A stretch of 64,000 nucleotides of DNA from Struthio camelus (Eukaryota > Chordata > Aves > Struthioniformes > Struthionidae). Position numbers and translations under genes: made by a program. How positions within the stretch are numbered: position 1 is the stretch's first letter; each line of letters starts with the position of its first letter. Below, piece after piece: positions 31,570 to 64,000 of the stretch. The stretch is taken from positions 3,286,001-3,350,000 of the forward strand of contig NC_090951.1 of the NCBI RefSeq assembly GCF_040807025.1. The letters are read 5' to 3'. The notes under the pieces were generated by a model. The model saw only the letters and a program-made list of their open reading frames with translations, did no database searches and was not told where the DNA came from.

Positions 31570-33155
31570 ATGGCCGCCTCAGAGCGCTGAGGGACGCCCG
31601 GCCATGGTCCCCTCAGAGCTAGTGCGCCATGGCAGCGGGACGTGGCCTCCTCAGAGCGCCCCGCCAGCGTCCCCCCAGTGACAGGGGAGCCGTGGTCTCC
31701 TCAGAGCACCCCACCAGTGTCCCCCCAGCGACAGGGGAGCCGTGGTCTCCTCAGAGCGCCCCGCCAGTGTCCCCCAGCGACAGGGTGGCCGTGGTCTCCT
31801 CAGAGCACCCTGCCAGCGTCCCCCCAGCGACAGGGGAGCCGTGGTCTCCTCAGAGCGCCCCGCCAGCGTCCCCCCAGTGACAGGGGAGCCGTGGTCTCCT
31901 CAGAGTGCCCCACCAGTGTCCCCCCAGTGACAGGGGAGCCGTGGTCTCCTCAGAGCGCCCCGCCAGTGTCCCCCAGCGACAGGGTGGCCGTGGTCTCCTC
32001 AGAGCACCCTGCCAGCGTCCCCCCAGCGACAGGGGAGCCGTGGTCTCCTCAGAGCGCCCCGCCAGCGTCCCCCCAGTGACAGGGGAGCCGTGGTCTCCTC
32101 AGAGCGCCCCACCAGTGTCCCCCCAGTGACAGGGGAGCCGTGGTCTCCTCAGAGCACTCCACCAGCGTCCCCCCAGTGACAGGGGAGCCGTGGTCTCCTC
32201 AGAGCACTCCACCAGCGTCCCCCCAGTGACAGGGGAGCCGTGGTCTCCTCAGAGCGCCCCACCAGCGTCCCCCCAGTGACAGGGGAGCCGTGGTCTCCTC
32301 AGAGCGCCCCACCAGTGTCCCCCCAGTGACAGGGGAGCCGTGGTCTCCTCAGAGCGCCCCACCAGTGTCCCCCCAGTGACAGGGGAGCCGTGGTCTCCTC
32401 AGAGCACTCCACCAGCGTCCCCCCAGTGACAGGGGAGCCGTGGTCTCCTCAGAGCGCCCCGCCAGCGTCCCCCCAGTGACAGGGGGGCTGTGGTCTCCTC
32501 AGAGCGCCCCGCCAGCGTCCCCCCAGTGACAGGGGAGCCGTGGTCTCCTCAGAGCGCCCCACCAGCGTCCCCCCAGTGACAGGGGAGCCGTGGTCTCCTC
32601 AGAGCACTCCACCAGCGTCCCCCCAGTGACAGGGGAGCCGTGGTCTCCTCAGAGCACTCCACCAGCGTCCCCCCAGCGACAGGGTGGCCGTGGTCTCCTC
32701 AGAGCACCCCGCCAGCGTCCCCCCAGCGACAGGGGAGCCGTGGTCTCCTCAGAGCACCCCACCAGCGTCCCCCCAGCGACAGGGGAGCCGTGGTCTCCTC
32801 AGAGCACTCCACCAGCGTCCCCCCAGTGACAGGGGAGCTGTAGTCTCGTCAGAGTGCCCCACCAGTGTCCCCCCAGTGACAGGGGAGCCGTGGTCTCCTC
32901 AGAGCGCCCCACCAGTGTCCCCCCAGTGACAGGGTGGCCGTGGTCTCCTCAGAGCGCCCCGCCAGTGTCCCCCCAGTGACAGGGGAGCCGTGGTCTCCTC
33001 AGAGCGCCCCGCCAGCGTCCCCCCAGTGACAGGGGAGCCGTGGTCTCCTCAGAGCGCCCCACCAGCGTCCCCCCAGTGACAGGGGGGCTGTGGTCTCCTC
33101 AGAGCACCCCGCCAGTGTCCCCCAGCGACAGGGGGACGGTGGTCTCCTCAGAGTG
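31570..33155. repeat. 50-bp GC-rich minisatellite, about 31 copies
   Basis: A 50-bp unit containing TGGTCTCCTCAGAGCGCCCC and CCCCCCAGTGACAGGGGAGC is repeated head to tail. Copies before about 31690 are degenerate; later ones are very similar, with a few 49-bp units. Since 50 is not a multiple of 3, every frame is cycled and remains open for long distances, giving spurious open frames. It lies 0.36 kb upstream of the LC3B ATG. Confidence 0.97.
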
Positions 33156-33159
33156 CCCT

Positions 33160-33790
33160 GCCATTATTCAACAACAACAGCATGCACTGCTCTCCCCTCA
33201 TCCACCAAGGCAGTCATCTCATCATAGAAGGTTTTCAGGTTGGTCAGACAGGATTTCCTCTTTGTAAATCAATGCTGACCTCTCCCAATCACCCTCTTGT
33301 CCTTCACATGTTTGGAAATGACCTCCAGGAGGATCTGCTCCATCACCTTCCCTTGGATTGAGGTGAGGCTTTCTGGCCTGCAGTTCCCCAGATCCTCCTT
33401 CTTGCCCTTCTGGAAAATAGGAGTGACATCTGCTGACATTTGCTTTCTTCCAGTACTCACAGACCTCCCCTGATCGCTGTGCCCAGTCAAGGATAATCGT
33501 GACTGGCCTCGCAGTGACTTCGGCCAGCTCCGTCAGCCCTGGTAGGTGCCTCCCATCAGGTCCCAGGGACTTGTGTCCGTCTGGTTTGTGTAAATCCTCC
33601 CTAATGTGATATTCCTCTACCAAGGACAAGTCCTCCCTGCTCCAGACTTTCCCACTCCTCTCAGGCACCTGGGATTTGACTGGCAAGTCTTACCAGTAAA
33701 AACCAAGGTGAATAAGACGTTCAGTACCCCAGCTTTTTCCATGTCGCTTGTCAGCAGGTCCCATTCCCCTTTCCATGTCCCTTGCAACCC
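33160..33790 (-). mobile_element. Decayed CR1 LINE fragment (ORF2 reverse-transcriptase region)
   Basis: On -, three frames joined by frameshifts read CR1 ORF2 text: LLTSDMEKAGVLN...VFTGKT, then KVWSREDLSLVEE...KSLGPDG, then NCRPESLTSIQGKVMEQILL with ISKHVKDKRVIG, and finally a segment like LTNLKTFYDEMTALVDEG. This is the middle of the RT domain, unlike the two 3'-end copies elsewhere. It is non-functional. Its 3' side abuts the minisatellite. Confidence 0.88.
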
Positions 33791-35509
33791 AAGACGTGTT
33801 CTCTGGAGCCACTGTGCCTCAATGGGGAGGTACAAGTTTCATGATTTACCTTCAGTATCCCTTCAGCACGCATGGACATGAGGAAGCTGTGGCCAAGTTT
33901 ATGTTCAATGAATAAAATTTTAGCGCCAGATAGGTGATCTATAATTAACTTCACTTTAAAGCCCGCCACCTAATCACATGGAATTTGTCAAGAATTGATT
34001 AGATTGCAAACAATTTTAGTTGCACGCCAAGTATACTTGTATTCATACTGCAGATACTGTCGCTCAATTAAAAATGTCCAACTGTTTCTTCCTTTAGCAG
34101 CTTTTTGACACAAGCTGTTGACTTTAGACAGACAAATGCAACTGCCTTCCTTTCTGCTTTTCTCACGTATGTTCTAGGCAGTATGTTTTGAAATAGAGAA
34201 ATGCTTTTGCAGCAGTGGTACTATACAATCCAACTATACAATTCAACTTCCGCTGCTGCTGCTGAAGATACAGAGAGTTGCAACTGGCAGTGTTATTAGC
34301 AAAATGAGAATACAGGAAAGAGATCTGAATTCTAACCAGTTTAGACATTACCAGGATTTCTACATCTGTTGGGATGGAACAATACATTAAAGTTACAGTG
34401 ATGCCATGTTCACACTATGGAATGAGGGTTCATTACATAATTTTATGATTCAGGTCTCAAACATTTCCAGTGGCCATATAATTATAGGATGAGGTCATTA
34501 AAGATGGGACTAACCAGGGGAAGAAATAGCTCTGAGATCTATGAATGCTCTATGCATCACACCAGTGTCCAGAAACAGCAGGTGAGACATAATGGATGAT
34601 CATCAGAGGAGCATTTGAAACTTAAACTAATTAAATGTTTTATTATTTCATATACTTTTATGCTTGATTTCTCTGCCCACTAACTGAAGAAAGAGACCTC
34701 TATTAAAGAGACAACTTTCAAAAGCAGCTCATGGGGAATACCGGTTAGTTCCAGTGCTAGTATCTAGTAGCTGATTTGCAGACATGTTGGTCACCCCAAC
34801 CTTCTGTTTCAGTGGAATTTCTTTCTTACTTAATTACTGTCTTTTCCAAAGCATTCTCTGAGCTGAGGAGATCCCACCACTCTCTCAGCATTTTTATACC
34901 TCAGGAATAGCTATACTCTCTGTGCCTGCAGACGTGAGGACAAGCACTGATGAAACCACTTGGCATTTTTGTCAGCATATGCAGGTGAGTCCCAATAGTC
35001 GGCCTAACAATACCAAACACTATGTGTCATGCGGTTTTCATCCATGCTACCAACTGTTAGCAGAGCTGCAGCTCAGACTGAAAGCATCCATATGGTGCTT
35101 AGGAAGAGCCACAATCAGAGTATCTGCTGACAGGCTGGGCTATCACATGTTCAGCTCATGAATAATCTGCAGAGACTGTGAGAAGGAAAACTTAGATCCT
35201 CGCTGAGACTCACTTGACCTTTCCCTCTCGTCTCAACCTTAGCCTATGCCTATGTGTCGACAGCACAGACAGTCAGCAAGTCTGGATTTGAGAAAGGTGT
35301 TAGGCACAGTTGGAATGACAGCATGGACATAGCCTTTGGGACCAGATCTGTCCAAACACTACTCTATGTTGCTAGTGAGAAAATACTGCTTTTGAAATGC
35401 AGTTGCTTCAAATTTGGTGCTTGCACTTGAACAGAGCCCCTTAAAAATCCAGTGCACCGAGCATTTTTATTATGAGAGTCTTAAAATACTTTAGAAAGCA
35501 TTCCGTCTG
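33791..35509. other. Intergenic stretch between LC3B and FBXO31 (part 1)
   Basis: Moderately AT-rich. I see no gene, RNA or clear repeat in it. Confidence 0.6.
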
Positions 35510-35825
35510 AAGAAGAGAAGACGTAACTGAAAGGAGACGTTATGCAGTCTTCAGATATGCAGAAGGTTGCTGCAAAGCAGGAGGGAATTAGCTCTTCTCT
35601 GCATGCAGTGAGTCTAGGACAAGAAATAATGAGCTTATATCTGGGAAAAGGAAATGTGAGTTAGACATTGGGTTAATGGAAAGAATATCTGAGCACTGAA
35701 ACAAATTGTCTAGGAAAGGAGTGGAATATTCACCATTGGATGTTTTTAAAAATAAATTAGTCAAGCATCTGTTTTGAACAGTTTAGGGAGAATTGATCTT
35801 ATCCTGGGGAGGAGGAGGAAGTAAA
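35510..35825 (+). repeat. Ancient CR1/L3-type LINE 3'-end relic
   Basis: The order of motifs follows old amniote CR1/L3 ORF2 ends: a segment like 'ggacaagaa..aatgagctta', then 'gcactgaaacaaattg', 'attggatgtttttaa' and 'attagtcaagcatctg'. Heavily diverged, no open frame. Assigned from memory of the family; edges approximate. Confidence 0.55.
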
Positions 35826-35844
35826 TAATCTCTTGCAATACCTC

Positions 35845-35985
35845 TCAGCCTTATTTTCTCATGAAGCGAAAGAAGTGATTTGCCCAAAGTTACAAAGCAG
35901 GTCAAAGCCTGAGCTAGGACTGGATTTCAGTTCTGATCCTCATGTTTGCACCCTATCCGGCAGGCTGCACTAATTGTTAAGTCTG
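35845..35985 (+). repeat. MIR-type SINE relic
   Basis: It resembles the MIR core and flank: 'ttattttctcatgaag', 'gaagtgatttgcccaaag', 'acaaagcaggtc' and 'gagctaggactggatttcag'. Ancient and diverged; recognised from the consensus, not aligned. Confidence 0.55.
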
Positions 35986-37470
35986 AAGAAAAAAAACAGG
36001 CTTTGCCAACTGCTACATCTTCCAGAAGGTACTTTTGTTAAAAAGACAGTGTGAATGGTGACTCTCTCTTCAAAATCTGGCTGGTTTACCGCATTTCCCA
36101 GGGGAAAAGCTTCCGTTTACCCTTAACCCCAAAAAGAACTGGGTTGTCACATTAGCTGCCTCACAACAAAGTGAATATATATCACAATGAGAATTATAAG
36201 GCATCCCTTCGTTCCTCTGGTAAAAGGTTACTGAAAAGGCTTTGTACAGTGTATAGGCCAAGCTGTTCCTCTGCAATGCTACACTCTTTCTGGAAAGCAG
36301 CACTTTAGTGTCCAGGGCTGTTAGCTTAGCAGCTGTCACCAGTATTAAATTCACTGCACGGAGAGAAAAAAAAACCATAAAGTGAAGGATGCTGTACTGA
36401 GAGTGAATTGCGTTCTCACCTGAATCAAAATACCTTCCCTCAATTATTATCTCAATAATTGTTCTTATTGATCTAGCTCAGCTAAAGGGCACTGTGGGCT
36501 TTGATTTTTTGCATATAGTGTACAACCATTACCCACCTAGTATCAGAGTTTTTTCAGACAGAATAGGATTGTAGTGAATTCCTTGTAGTTATTTAAAATA
36601 ACTGTGCTAAGAGGTTTTAATCTTAAAATTGTCTTAAGGTGGTGACTAGCCTATGAAGAAAATCCCAAACTTCAAATTTCTTTGTGGAAGTCACCTTTTG
36701 CCGTAGGAGAACTTTACCAAGGAATTATGAGAAAGACAAAATATCTTTGTTTTTGTGGGGATATAAAAGCATGATGTGAGAAACGTGAAACTAATGAAGC
36801 CACTTTGCAATATGTTTTGCCTGAGCAGGTTTTCTCTGAGGTCTAAAAACAGACGAGCTGCTCTTAGTAGGACTGCTAACAGTGTCTCTCTCCTCGATGT
36901 GGCCACCTATTTCACAAGACTTGTTGGAATTTAACGCCTTTGAGATCATTGGTCAAATGCTTTTTTGGAGGCTAAATCCGAAAACGCACACAGTGTGGTC
37001 ATAAAAACATCATTTTCTTAGAACACTGTCCTAAAAAACTTGCTGTGCTCCCCTAAAAGAAGTATTGCACAAGACATCATTGCTACGTAACATAACCCTG
37101 ACTTCAGTTGCTGCTTCTACTGGTGTTCCAGCAAACATTTCTTGGCTTCAGTATCAAATTTTAAATGGAAGTTGTTGGTTTCATGAGGAAACGCAGCAAA
37201 CCAGTTGGTGTAAACGCAGCAAATCAGTTGGTGTAAGCAGCAAATTGGTTGATACAAGCTATGTTTATGTGCCACCTTTCATTCAAAAAGATCCATAATC
37301 TCTTGGCAAGCGGTAACCGCAGTGTGAGTGAGGGGAGGCATAGCAGGGGAATGGTGGAATAATATGGCATGCAACAAAATCTTTTGCTGATTTTTAATAC
37401 TCCTAGAATTAAAGGATCTCCAAACATTTTCAAATGTTAGCTGACACTTACGTAGCCGGTGGCTTCAGTA
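35986..37470. other. Intergenic stretch (part 2)
   Basis: No gene recognised. A short triple 23-bp repeat lies at 37189-37255. Confidence 0.55.
37189..37255. repeat. Three imperfect copies of a 23-bp unit
   Basis: Units at 37189-37211, 37212-37234 and 37235-37255 share AACGCAGCAAACCAGTTGG; the third is shortened and diverged. Confidence 0.85.
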
Positions 37471-37474
37471 AACA

Positions 37475-37625
37475 TCCTCTTTATTTACATAGTGAGAAAC
37501 TGAGGCATACAGAGGTTTGGTGAGCTGGTGAGCTGCCTATGATTGCACAACCATTGCTCAGCAGCCGACGAAGTAACAGCATCTCGAACACCTGACTGCC
37601 TGTCCTGTGATCTGGCCAGGCCTTG
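37475..37625 (+). repeat. MIR-type SINE relic
   Basis: It contains 'gtgagaaactgaggca', 'acagaggtttggtgag' and 'cgaacacctgactgcc', following the order of the MIR consensus (GAGGAAACTGAGGC, AGAGAGGTTAAGTGA, GAACCCAGGTCTGACT). Diverged. Confidence 0.6.
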
Positions 37626-40600
37626 ATAACGCTTCTGAGAACTGAGCTGCCAGAGGTGCCAGGCACAATGAAAATGCTCAGGCTGGACCATGGCCAAGGC
37701 AGAAAGAACAACAACCGCTTCTTGTGAAAGTGCCATGAAGTCTTCAGCGACCCCAAGCAGTCATGGCCACGGCTGATCATTAGATCGACTAATACCTCAT
37801 TGCAAGGACAGTACATTGAAGAAGGACCATATCTGTTTTCATAAAGAGAAGGCACTGAGTTCAGCTCTAAGGCAGAAGGACGCAAAACATTTCCTGAGTC
37901 ATCATCAGCATTTTCTGCAGCGCTCTGGATTTTCCCTAAAGAGCCCCATCTGTCCACTAATCAGCATATCCTGCAAAATCTGATGAGATCAGAGCCCAGA
38001 AAGAGAGGAAGAAGATGGGAAAGACTAAAATCAGCCGTTTCCCAGCTTACAATTGCAGCTAACGTGCATCTGGGATGAAAATAGGTACATCACAAAAACC
38101 AAAGCAAAATTCTTTGGTCTTTCTACTAAAATGTTTCCACTTCTAAGAGTCCTGCCACAAGGATGCTTATTGCAAAGCAGAAATCCCACTGCAGGCTCAT
38201 GCCAAGAAAACATGCTGCAAATACTTTGTGAGGCAAACAGGGCTTGCAAAGAGGGTTTGTTCATCTGTCTCGGCCTGTCTTGCCATGCTTTTCTCTCCGT
38301 CTTGCCAAGTGGAAAATAAATAATTCTGTCCGAGCTCTTCAGGTTATAATTGGCTGGATATGCCATCAGCTGGCACATCCCTGCTCAGAAGCTGGGAAGG
38401 CATAAACACTTCCAGGATTACAGAAAATGAGGACACTAACTATGAGACCAATCCAAAGCCCTTTAGAGTGAGTGTAAAGACTTTAATTGACTGTAGCAAG
38501 AGCTACATCAGCTCCCTAATTGCTGGAGGGAAATGGAACAAGGAGTTTCCCCTTTCAGTACATCCTTTTTTCAAGAGCCCTATGGTAATGACTGCAGGCA
38601 GCTTGTCTGAAACAGCAATACTGGAGATCTTAGGGCTATTAGTCTGGTGATGTTTACAAAGAAGGGTGTTCAGATATTTGATAGTGCCACAGAGGACCCG
38701 AGAAGACAATACTGCACTTTTACTGTTTTCCCTATTGTCACAAATAAGGCTGTGGATTTAGATAATGAATACAGTAACCCAGAAGATAAAGTATCAGTTT
38801 TACACTCTGATGACAGGCTGGTAAATGATGAAGTTAGAAGTTATTTCAATCGTAAGGCACTGCATTCTGTATTAACCCTCCATCTTCTGGCCCCAAGGAC
38901 CTTCACCGTGCCCAGCTTCCAAATTCTCTGCTTGTAGTCATTGTGTGATGCTCCTCAAGAACAGCACTGGGAACCTTTTCTGTCCGGGTCGTCAGACTTG
39001 AGGTGGTGACAATGACTGTTCCTCCTCTCAATATGACGAGACATTAGGATCCCCTGACTCCGTTCTGCGGGAAGAGGAAACGCATTCACCCTCAGCAGCA
39101 AGAGCACTTTGTATTCTCATAGCGTATCGCCAGGGAGGCTGGCTGGCTGGCTCCAGCCCTGCAGGGCTTGTCGCATTGCCTCTGACTTGGCTGGGCTTCG
39201 CTCCCCGCCCGATAACATCAGTCACCCTGGAGATGGGCACTGCCCTTCAGCCAGGCAGTCATTTCCCCTTCCTCCTTCTGATCTGGAGGAAACGGGCATG
39301 GGGCGAAGGAGAGCTGCAGGAACTGGCACGGGTTTACGATGGGCCGTCCTGCCTCCTGCTGACTTGGCCGGGAAAGGGGGTCAGTGGGCCAGAGGGGGAA
39401 GTCTGATGATCCAGGCATCATGGGATGGAGGAGGTTCTGTAGCTCAGCGTCCTTGGGCCAAGGATATGGGATAAGGTTATATGGGCCAGGGAGGTGAGGG
39501 AAAGTGAGAGAAGGTTAAAGGCACAGCAGGAGCATTCAGGGGAAAAGGAGAAAGAAGAAAGTCCAAGAAAAACCAGAAAATCCAAAGAAGGGAAAAGCAG
39601 GGAGGAAAGATGCATGAGCTGGAGAGTGAGTTTCTGCTTGAGGCAACGTCACCAAGGACATCTTTTGTTTCACTGACGCTTAAATCCTTGCCATCAGTAC
39701 TTCCGCTGTCCTTTCCATGAATCCATCAGCTCCAAAACAAATAAACATGACAAGGCCTTCTAGATCTCTGCCAGGAAGTTTGTCTTTGAGTAGCTGGCTG
39801 AATGTAGTGTAACACATGGGAAAATTCATGTGATTCAATACAGGTGGAAAACAGCCACAGACATATTTCCAAACAGCTGATGTTTGTTTTAGGTGACTCA
39901 TTGCCCACGTGCCTTGTTTCAGATGCTTGGAGCAGCTTTTCTTAATTTAATCAAAATTGTGGGCACTAAACTTGTCCGCCACTGAAGCTGAAAAAGATTA
40001 GCCGTGCTATTAAAAATGACAGCCTCATTTTGCACGTGGGTTGTGTTAGATGAGGAATGCGTTGGGTCAAACTGCTAGAAGCTGTGCATTTACTCATGCT
40101 GTGGTTGTAGCAATTTTGTTGATGCCACAGCTTTGTAGCCTGGATGATCCATCCGTGATCACCACCCACATAGCTATCTACGATCAGCCAGATCCATGGA
40201 AATCAGGGTATGGTCCTGGTGACAGTGAGAAATGCCTGCTGGACCGTCAGCGAAGTCCTCAGGATGCCCAAGGCAGTCTGAACATCTCTCCTTGTCTGTT
40301 GTGAGGGACTGATGTCTGCAGGCTCTTCCCTCCTTCCTTTTCTGCCAGTTGTTTGTCATTCAGGCAAACAGTCTCGCCACAGTGATTCTTGTGGGCAAGG
40401 TTTGGGAACTTTCTGCATCAACTAAGCGTCTGTTTTCATGTCTTCTTCCAATTTATGTATTTGTAACCTGATTGTCATGGTGACTGCTGTCTTGAGGCCC
40501 TAGCTGAGGGTGAGTCCTGCCAATTACAAGTCAGGGCAGCACTTCTGCTTGCATCATGGGAGACCTCTTATGCCGAGCACTTCAATAAAGCACAGAGTTA

Positions 40601-40818
40601 ATTCCGTTGTGGAAATCCCAGTCGAACAGTGACTCCTCCAAGCACAGAGGCAAACGAGGTTTGCTTTAATTTTTTGTAACTGTGTGGAAACAATTTCATT
40701 TCCTTGCACACATGTTGTCAATGCTGCCCTCACAGTCTTGTGTCTGGCCAGCAGAGCAGGGTGTGGAGGTCAAGAACCCCAAAGGACTCTTTCAGGAATG
40801 CAGCTTTCTCCCAGAACA
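37626..40818. other. Intergenic stretch (part 3)
   Basis: No gene recognised. A purine-rich stretch lies at 39480-39615. Short open frames on both strands show no known domain. Confidence 0.55.
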
Positions 40819-40982
40819 GCATGGGAAAAGGAGCCATTTTGCAAAAAAAAACAAGGTCTCTCTCGCAAAAAAAAAAAAAAAAGCATGGGAAAAAAGAGCC
40901 ATTTGCAAAAAAAGCAAGGCCCCTCTCGCAGAAAAGCATAGGGAAAAGGAGCCATTTGCAGAAAGCAAGGTCCCTCCCGCAG
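40819..40982. repeat. Three-copy tandem repeat upstream of the tRNA gene
   Basis: Copies start at 40819, 40883 and 40936 and share 'gcatgggaaaagg', 'agccatttgc' and 'caaggtccctctcgca'. They differ mainly in the length of internal A-runs, so periods shrink from 64 to 53 to 47 bp. The block ends about 100 bp upstream of the tRNA-Met gene. Confidence 0.85.
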
Positions 40983-41083
40983 CGCCCCAAAGGTGGCTGT
41001 AGCGGTGGGTGCGAGCCCTGGGCAGAGGCTCGGGGAAGCCGGGCGGGGACAAGAGGGCTGCGCGCGGCCGTGGTCTTCGAGGA

Positions 41084-41156
41084 GCCTCGTTAGCGCAGTA
41101 GGTAGCGCGTCAGTCTCATAATCTGAAGGTCGTGAGTTCGATCCTCACACGGGGCA
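41084..41156 (+). tRNA. tRNA-Met (anticodon CAT), elongator
   Basis: 73 nt, no intron, with a full cloverleaf: acceptor GCCTCGT pairing with ACGGGGC, anticodon loop CTCATAA with CAT at 41117-41119, and T-loop TTCGATC. The A box is near 41091-41102 and the B box GAGTTCGATCC at 41134-41144. The sequence looks identical to the human elongator tRNA-Met(CAT) as I recall it. The elongator type is indicated by a T-loop starting TTCGA instead of the initiator form. A T16 run follows 16 bases downstream. It should be an active Pol III gene. Confidence 0.98.
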
Positions 41157-41172
41157 GCCGCGGTTCCCTCAC

Positions 41173-41188
41173 TTTTTTTTTTTTTTTT
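41173..41188 (+). terminator. Pol III terminator of the tRNA-Met gene
   Basis: An uninterrupted run of 16 T on the coding strand, 17 nt after the tRNA 3' end. Confidence 0.9.
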
Positions 41189-41984
41189 CGCCTACCTGGC
41201 GAAGGGAGAGCACGCGGGGTTTTGCAGAGGAGGAAACGCTTTTTTTTTTAGGCGGGTGGGGGATTAATTTCACGTATTTTTTTTATTTCAGCAGGAGGGC
41301 AGCGGTCCTAAACGACCACGGCAGCAGCGCTGAATCGCCGCACCGCCCGTCGTGACTGGCTTTTCCGAAAGGCAGGCAGAGCGATCCTTCTGCGGAAACA
41401 GAAGGCCCGGCCTAGCGCTGATGCCCCGAGAGACAGGGACATGTCACGCAGAAAGGCTCCTCCACGCCTCCGTTGAGCAGCGAGGGCAGTTACAGGCCTA
41501 AGACGCGCGAAGCACAAAGCCTCCCGCGGCCCAGCTCCAGGGCCGGAGAGCTGGACGCGCTACCGAGGAGGGCGCGGACCGGGGCTCGGGTGAGGCGGGC
41601 CGGGTGTCAGCTGCTCCGCCGCGCTGCTTTAGGAGCGAGCGAGGGTCTCGGCGCTGGGGGGACGACGCCTGGGAGGGGAAGGGTCCCTTGTGCCGTTGAA
41701 TCGCACCCACAGGGCACCGCGCCTCCTGCCCGCAGGCCTTCCCCAGCAGCACGCAGCTCTACCAGGCCGCACGCTCGGCCACGGCCAGCCAGCACCTCGC
41801 CGAAAGCGGCGGGCTCTCCTCCCTCCTCCTCCTCCTCCTCCTCTTCCCCCCCCCCGCAGGCCGCAGGGCCCGTAGGGAGCCCGGCTCGCCGCCCGCAGCG
41901 CGGCCCAAGGGCAGGCCGGGGCCGGCACGCGCAGGAAGGCGGCGGCGGCGGCGGCGCGCACCAGGGGGCGGGGCCTGCCGCTGA

Positions 41985-42001
41985 CCGTTAGCGGCTAACG
42001 G
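41985..42001. promoter_or_regulatory. Palindromic MYB-type site in FBXO31 promoter
   Basis: CCGTTAGC, one G, then GCTAACGG: perfect 8-bp inverted arms. Each arm contains TAACGG, which fits the MYB consensus YAAC[GT]G. It lies 140 bp upstream of the FBXO31 ATG. Confidence 0.55.
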
Positions 42002-42140
42002 CCGCGGGGCAGCCGTTGGCGGCGGGGCGGGGCGTGGGCGAGGCGGCGGTGCCGGTGATTGGGCGGAGCGGGGCGGCGGGGGCGGGCCCCCGGCAGCGGC
42101 GGCGCCCCGCCCCGCCGCGGCGCGCAGAGCGGCGGCCACC

Positions 42141-64000
<21,860 letters not shown>

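Noticed and set aside
31570-33155. CRISPR-like regular repeats
   Set aside because: Units are head to tail with no unique spacers, in a vertebrate genome: a minisatellite.
31642-33267. Long open frames through the 50-bp minisatellite, all three + frames
   Set aside because: The unit lacks stop codons and its length is not a multiple of three, so every frame stays open. No start context, splice context or protein family supports coding.

Overview
This is a piece of a bird chromosome. Two 5'-truncated retroposons at 24983-25603 and 61289-61625 match the avian CR1 3'-end consensus, including the opening octamer repeat. Large introns hold older CR1/L3-like and MIR-like relics. The genes are vertebrate single-copy genes with canonical GT-AG introns. 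I assigned exons by eye from reading frame, splice sites and recalled human orthologues; no search was run. I do not know the species.

Layout. 1-19485: ZCCHC14 on +, lacking its first exons; eleven coding exons end at 15120, followed by a 3' UTR of about 4.4 kb. 19495-31400: MAP1LC3B (LC3B) on -, a complete 125-residue CDS in four exons (ATG at 31206, stop at 22210-22212), tail-to-tail with ZCCHC14. 31570-33155: a 50-bp GC-rich minisatellite just upstream of the LC3B promoter, followed by a decayed CR1 reverse-transcriptase fragment. 33800-40800: intergenic DNA with ancient repeat relics. 41084-41156: an intact elongator tRNA-Met(CAT) gene. 41300-42530: the CpG-rich FBXO31 promoter and first exon. 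42141-63704: FBXO31 on +, eight coding exons seen, the last ones lying beyond the window.

Function. LC3B is the ubiquitin-like protein conjugated to autophagosome membranes. FBXO31 is an F-box substrate receptor of an SCF ubiquitin ligase. ZCCHC14 is a SAM plus zinc-knuckle RNA-binding protein that brings TENT4 poly(A) polymerases to RNAs. They are not an operon. The order ZCCHC14 > < LC3B, then FBXO31 divergent from LC3B with a tRNA-Met between, agrees with what I recall of human 16q24.2, so this is an old conserved block.

I found no previously undescribed multi-gene system. The items most worth a second look are a near-perfect hairpin in LC3B intron 3 (23287-23335), the 29-codon symmetric exon of FBXO31 (53435-53521), two GC-rich minisatellites beside the LC3B and FBXO31 first exons, a palindromic MYB-type site in the FBXO31 promoter, and the closely spaced opposing poly(A) signals of ZCCHC14 and LC3B.
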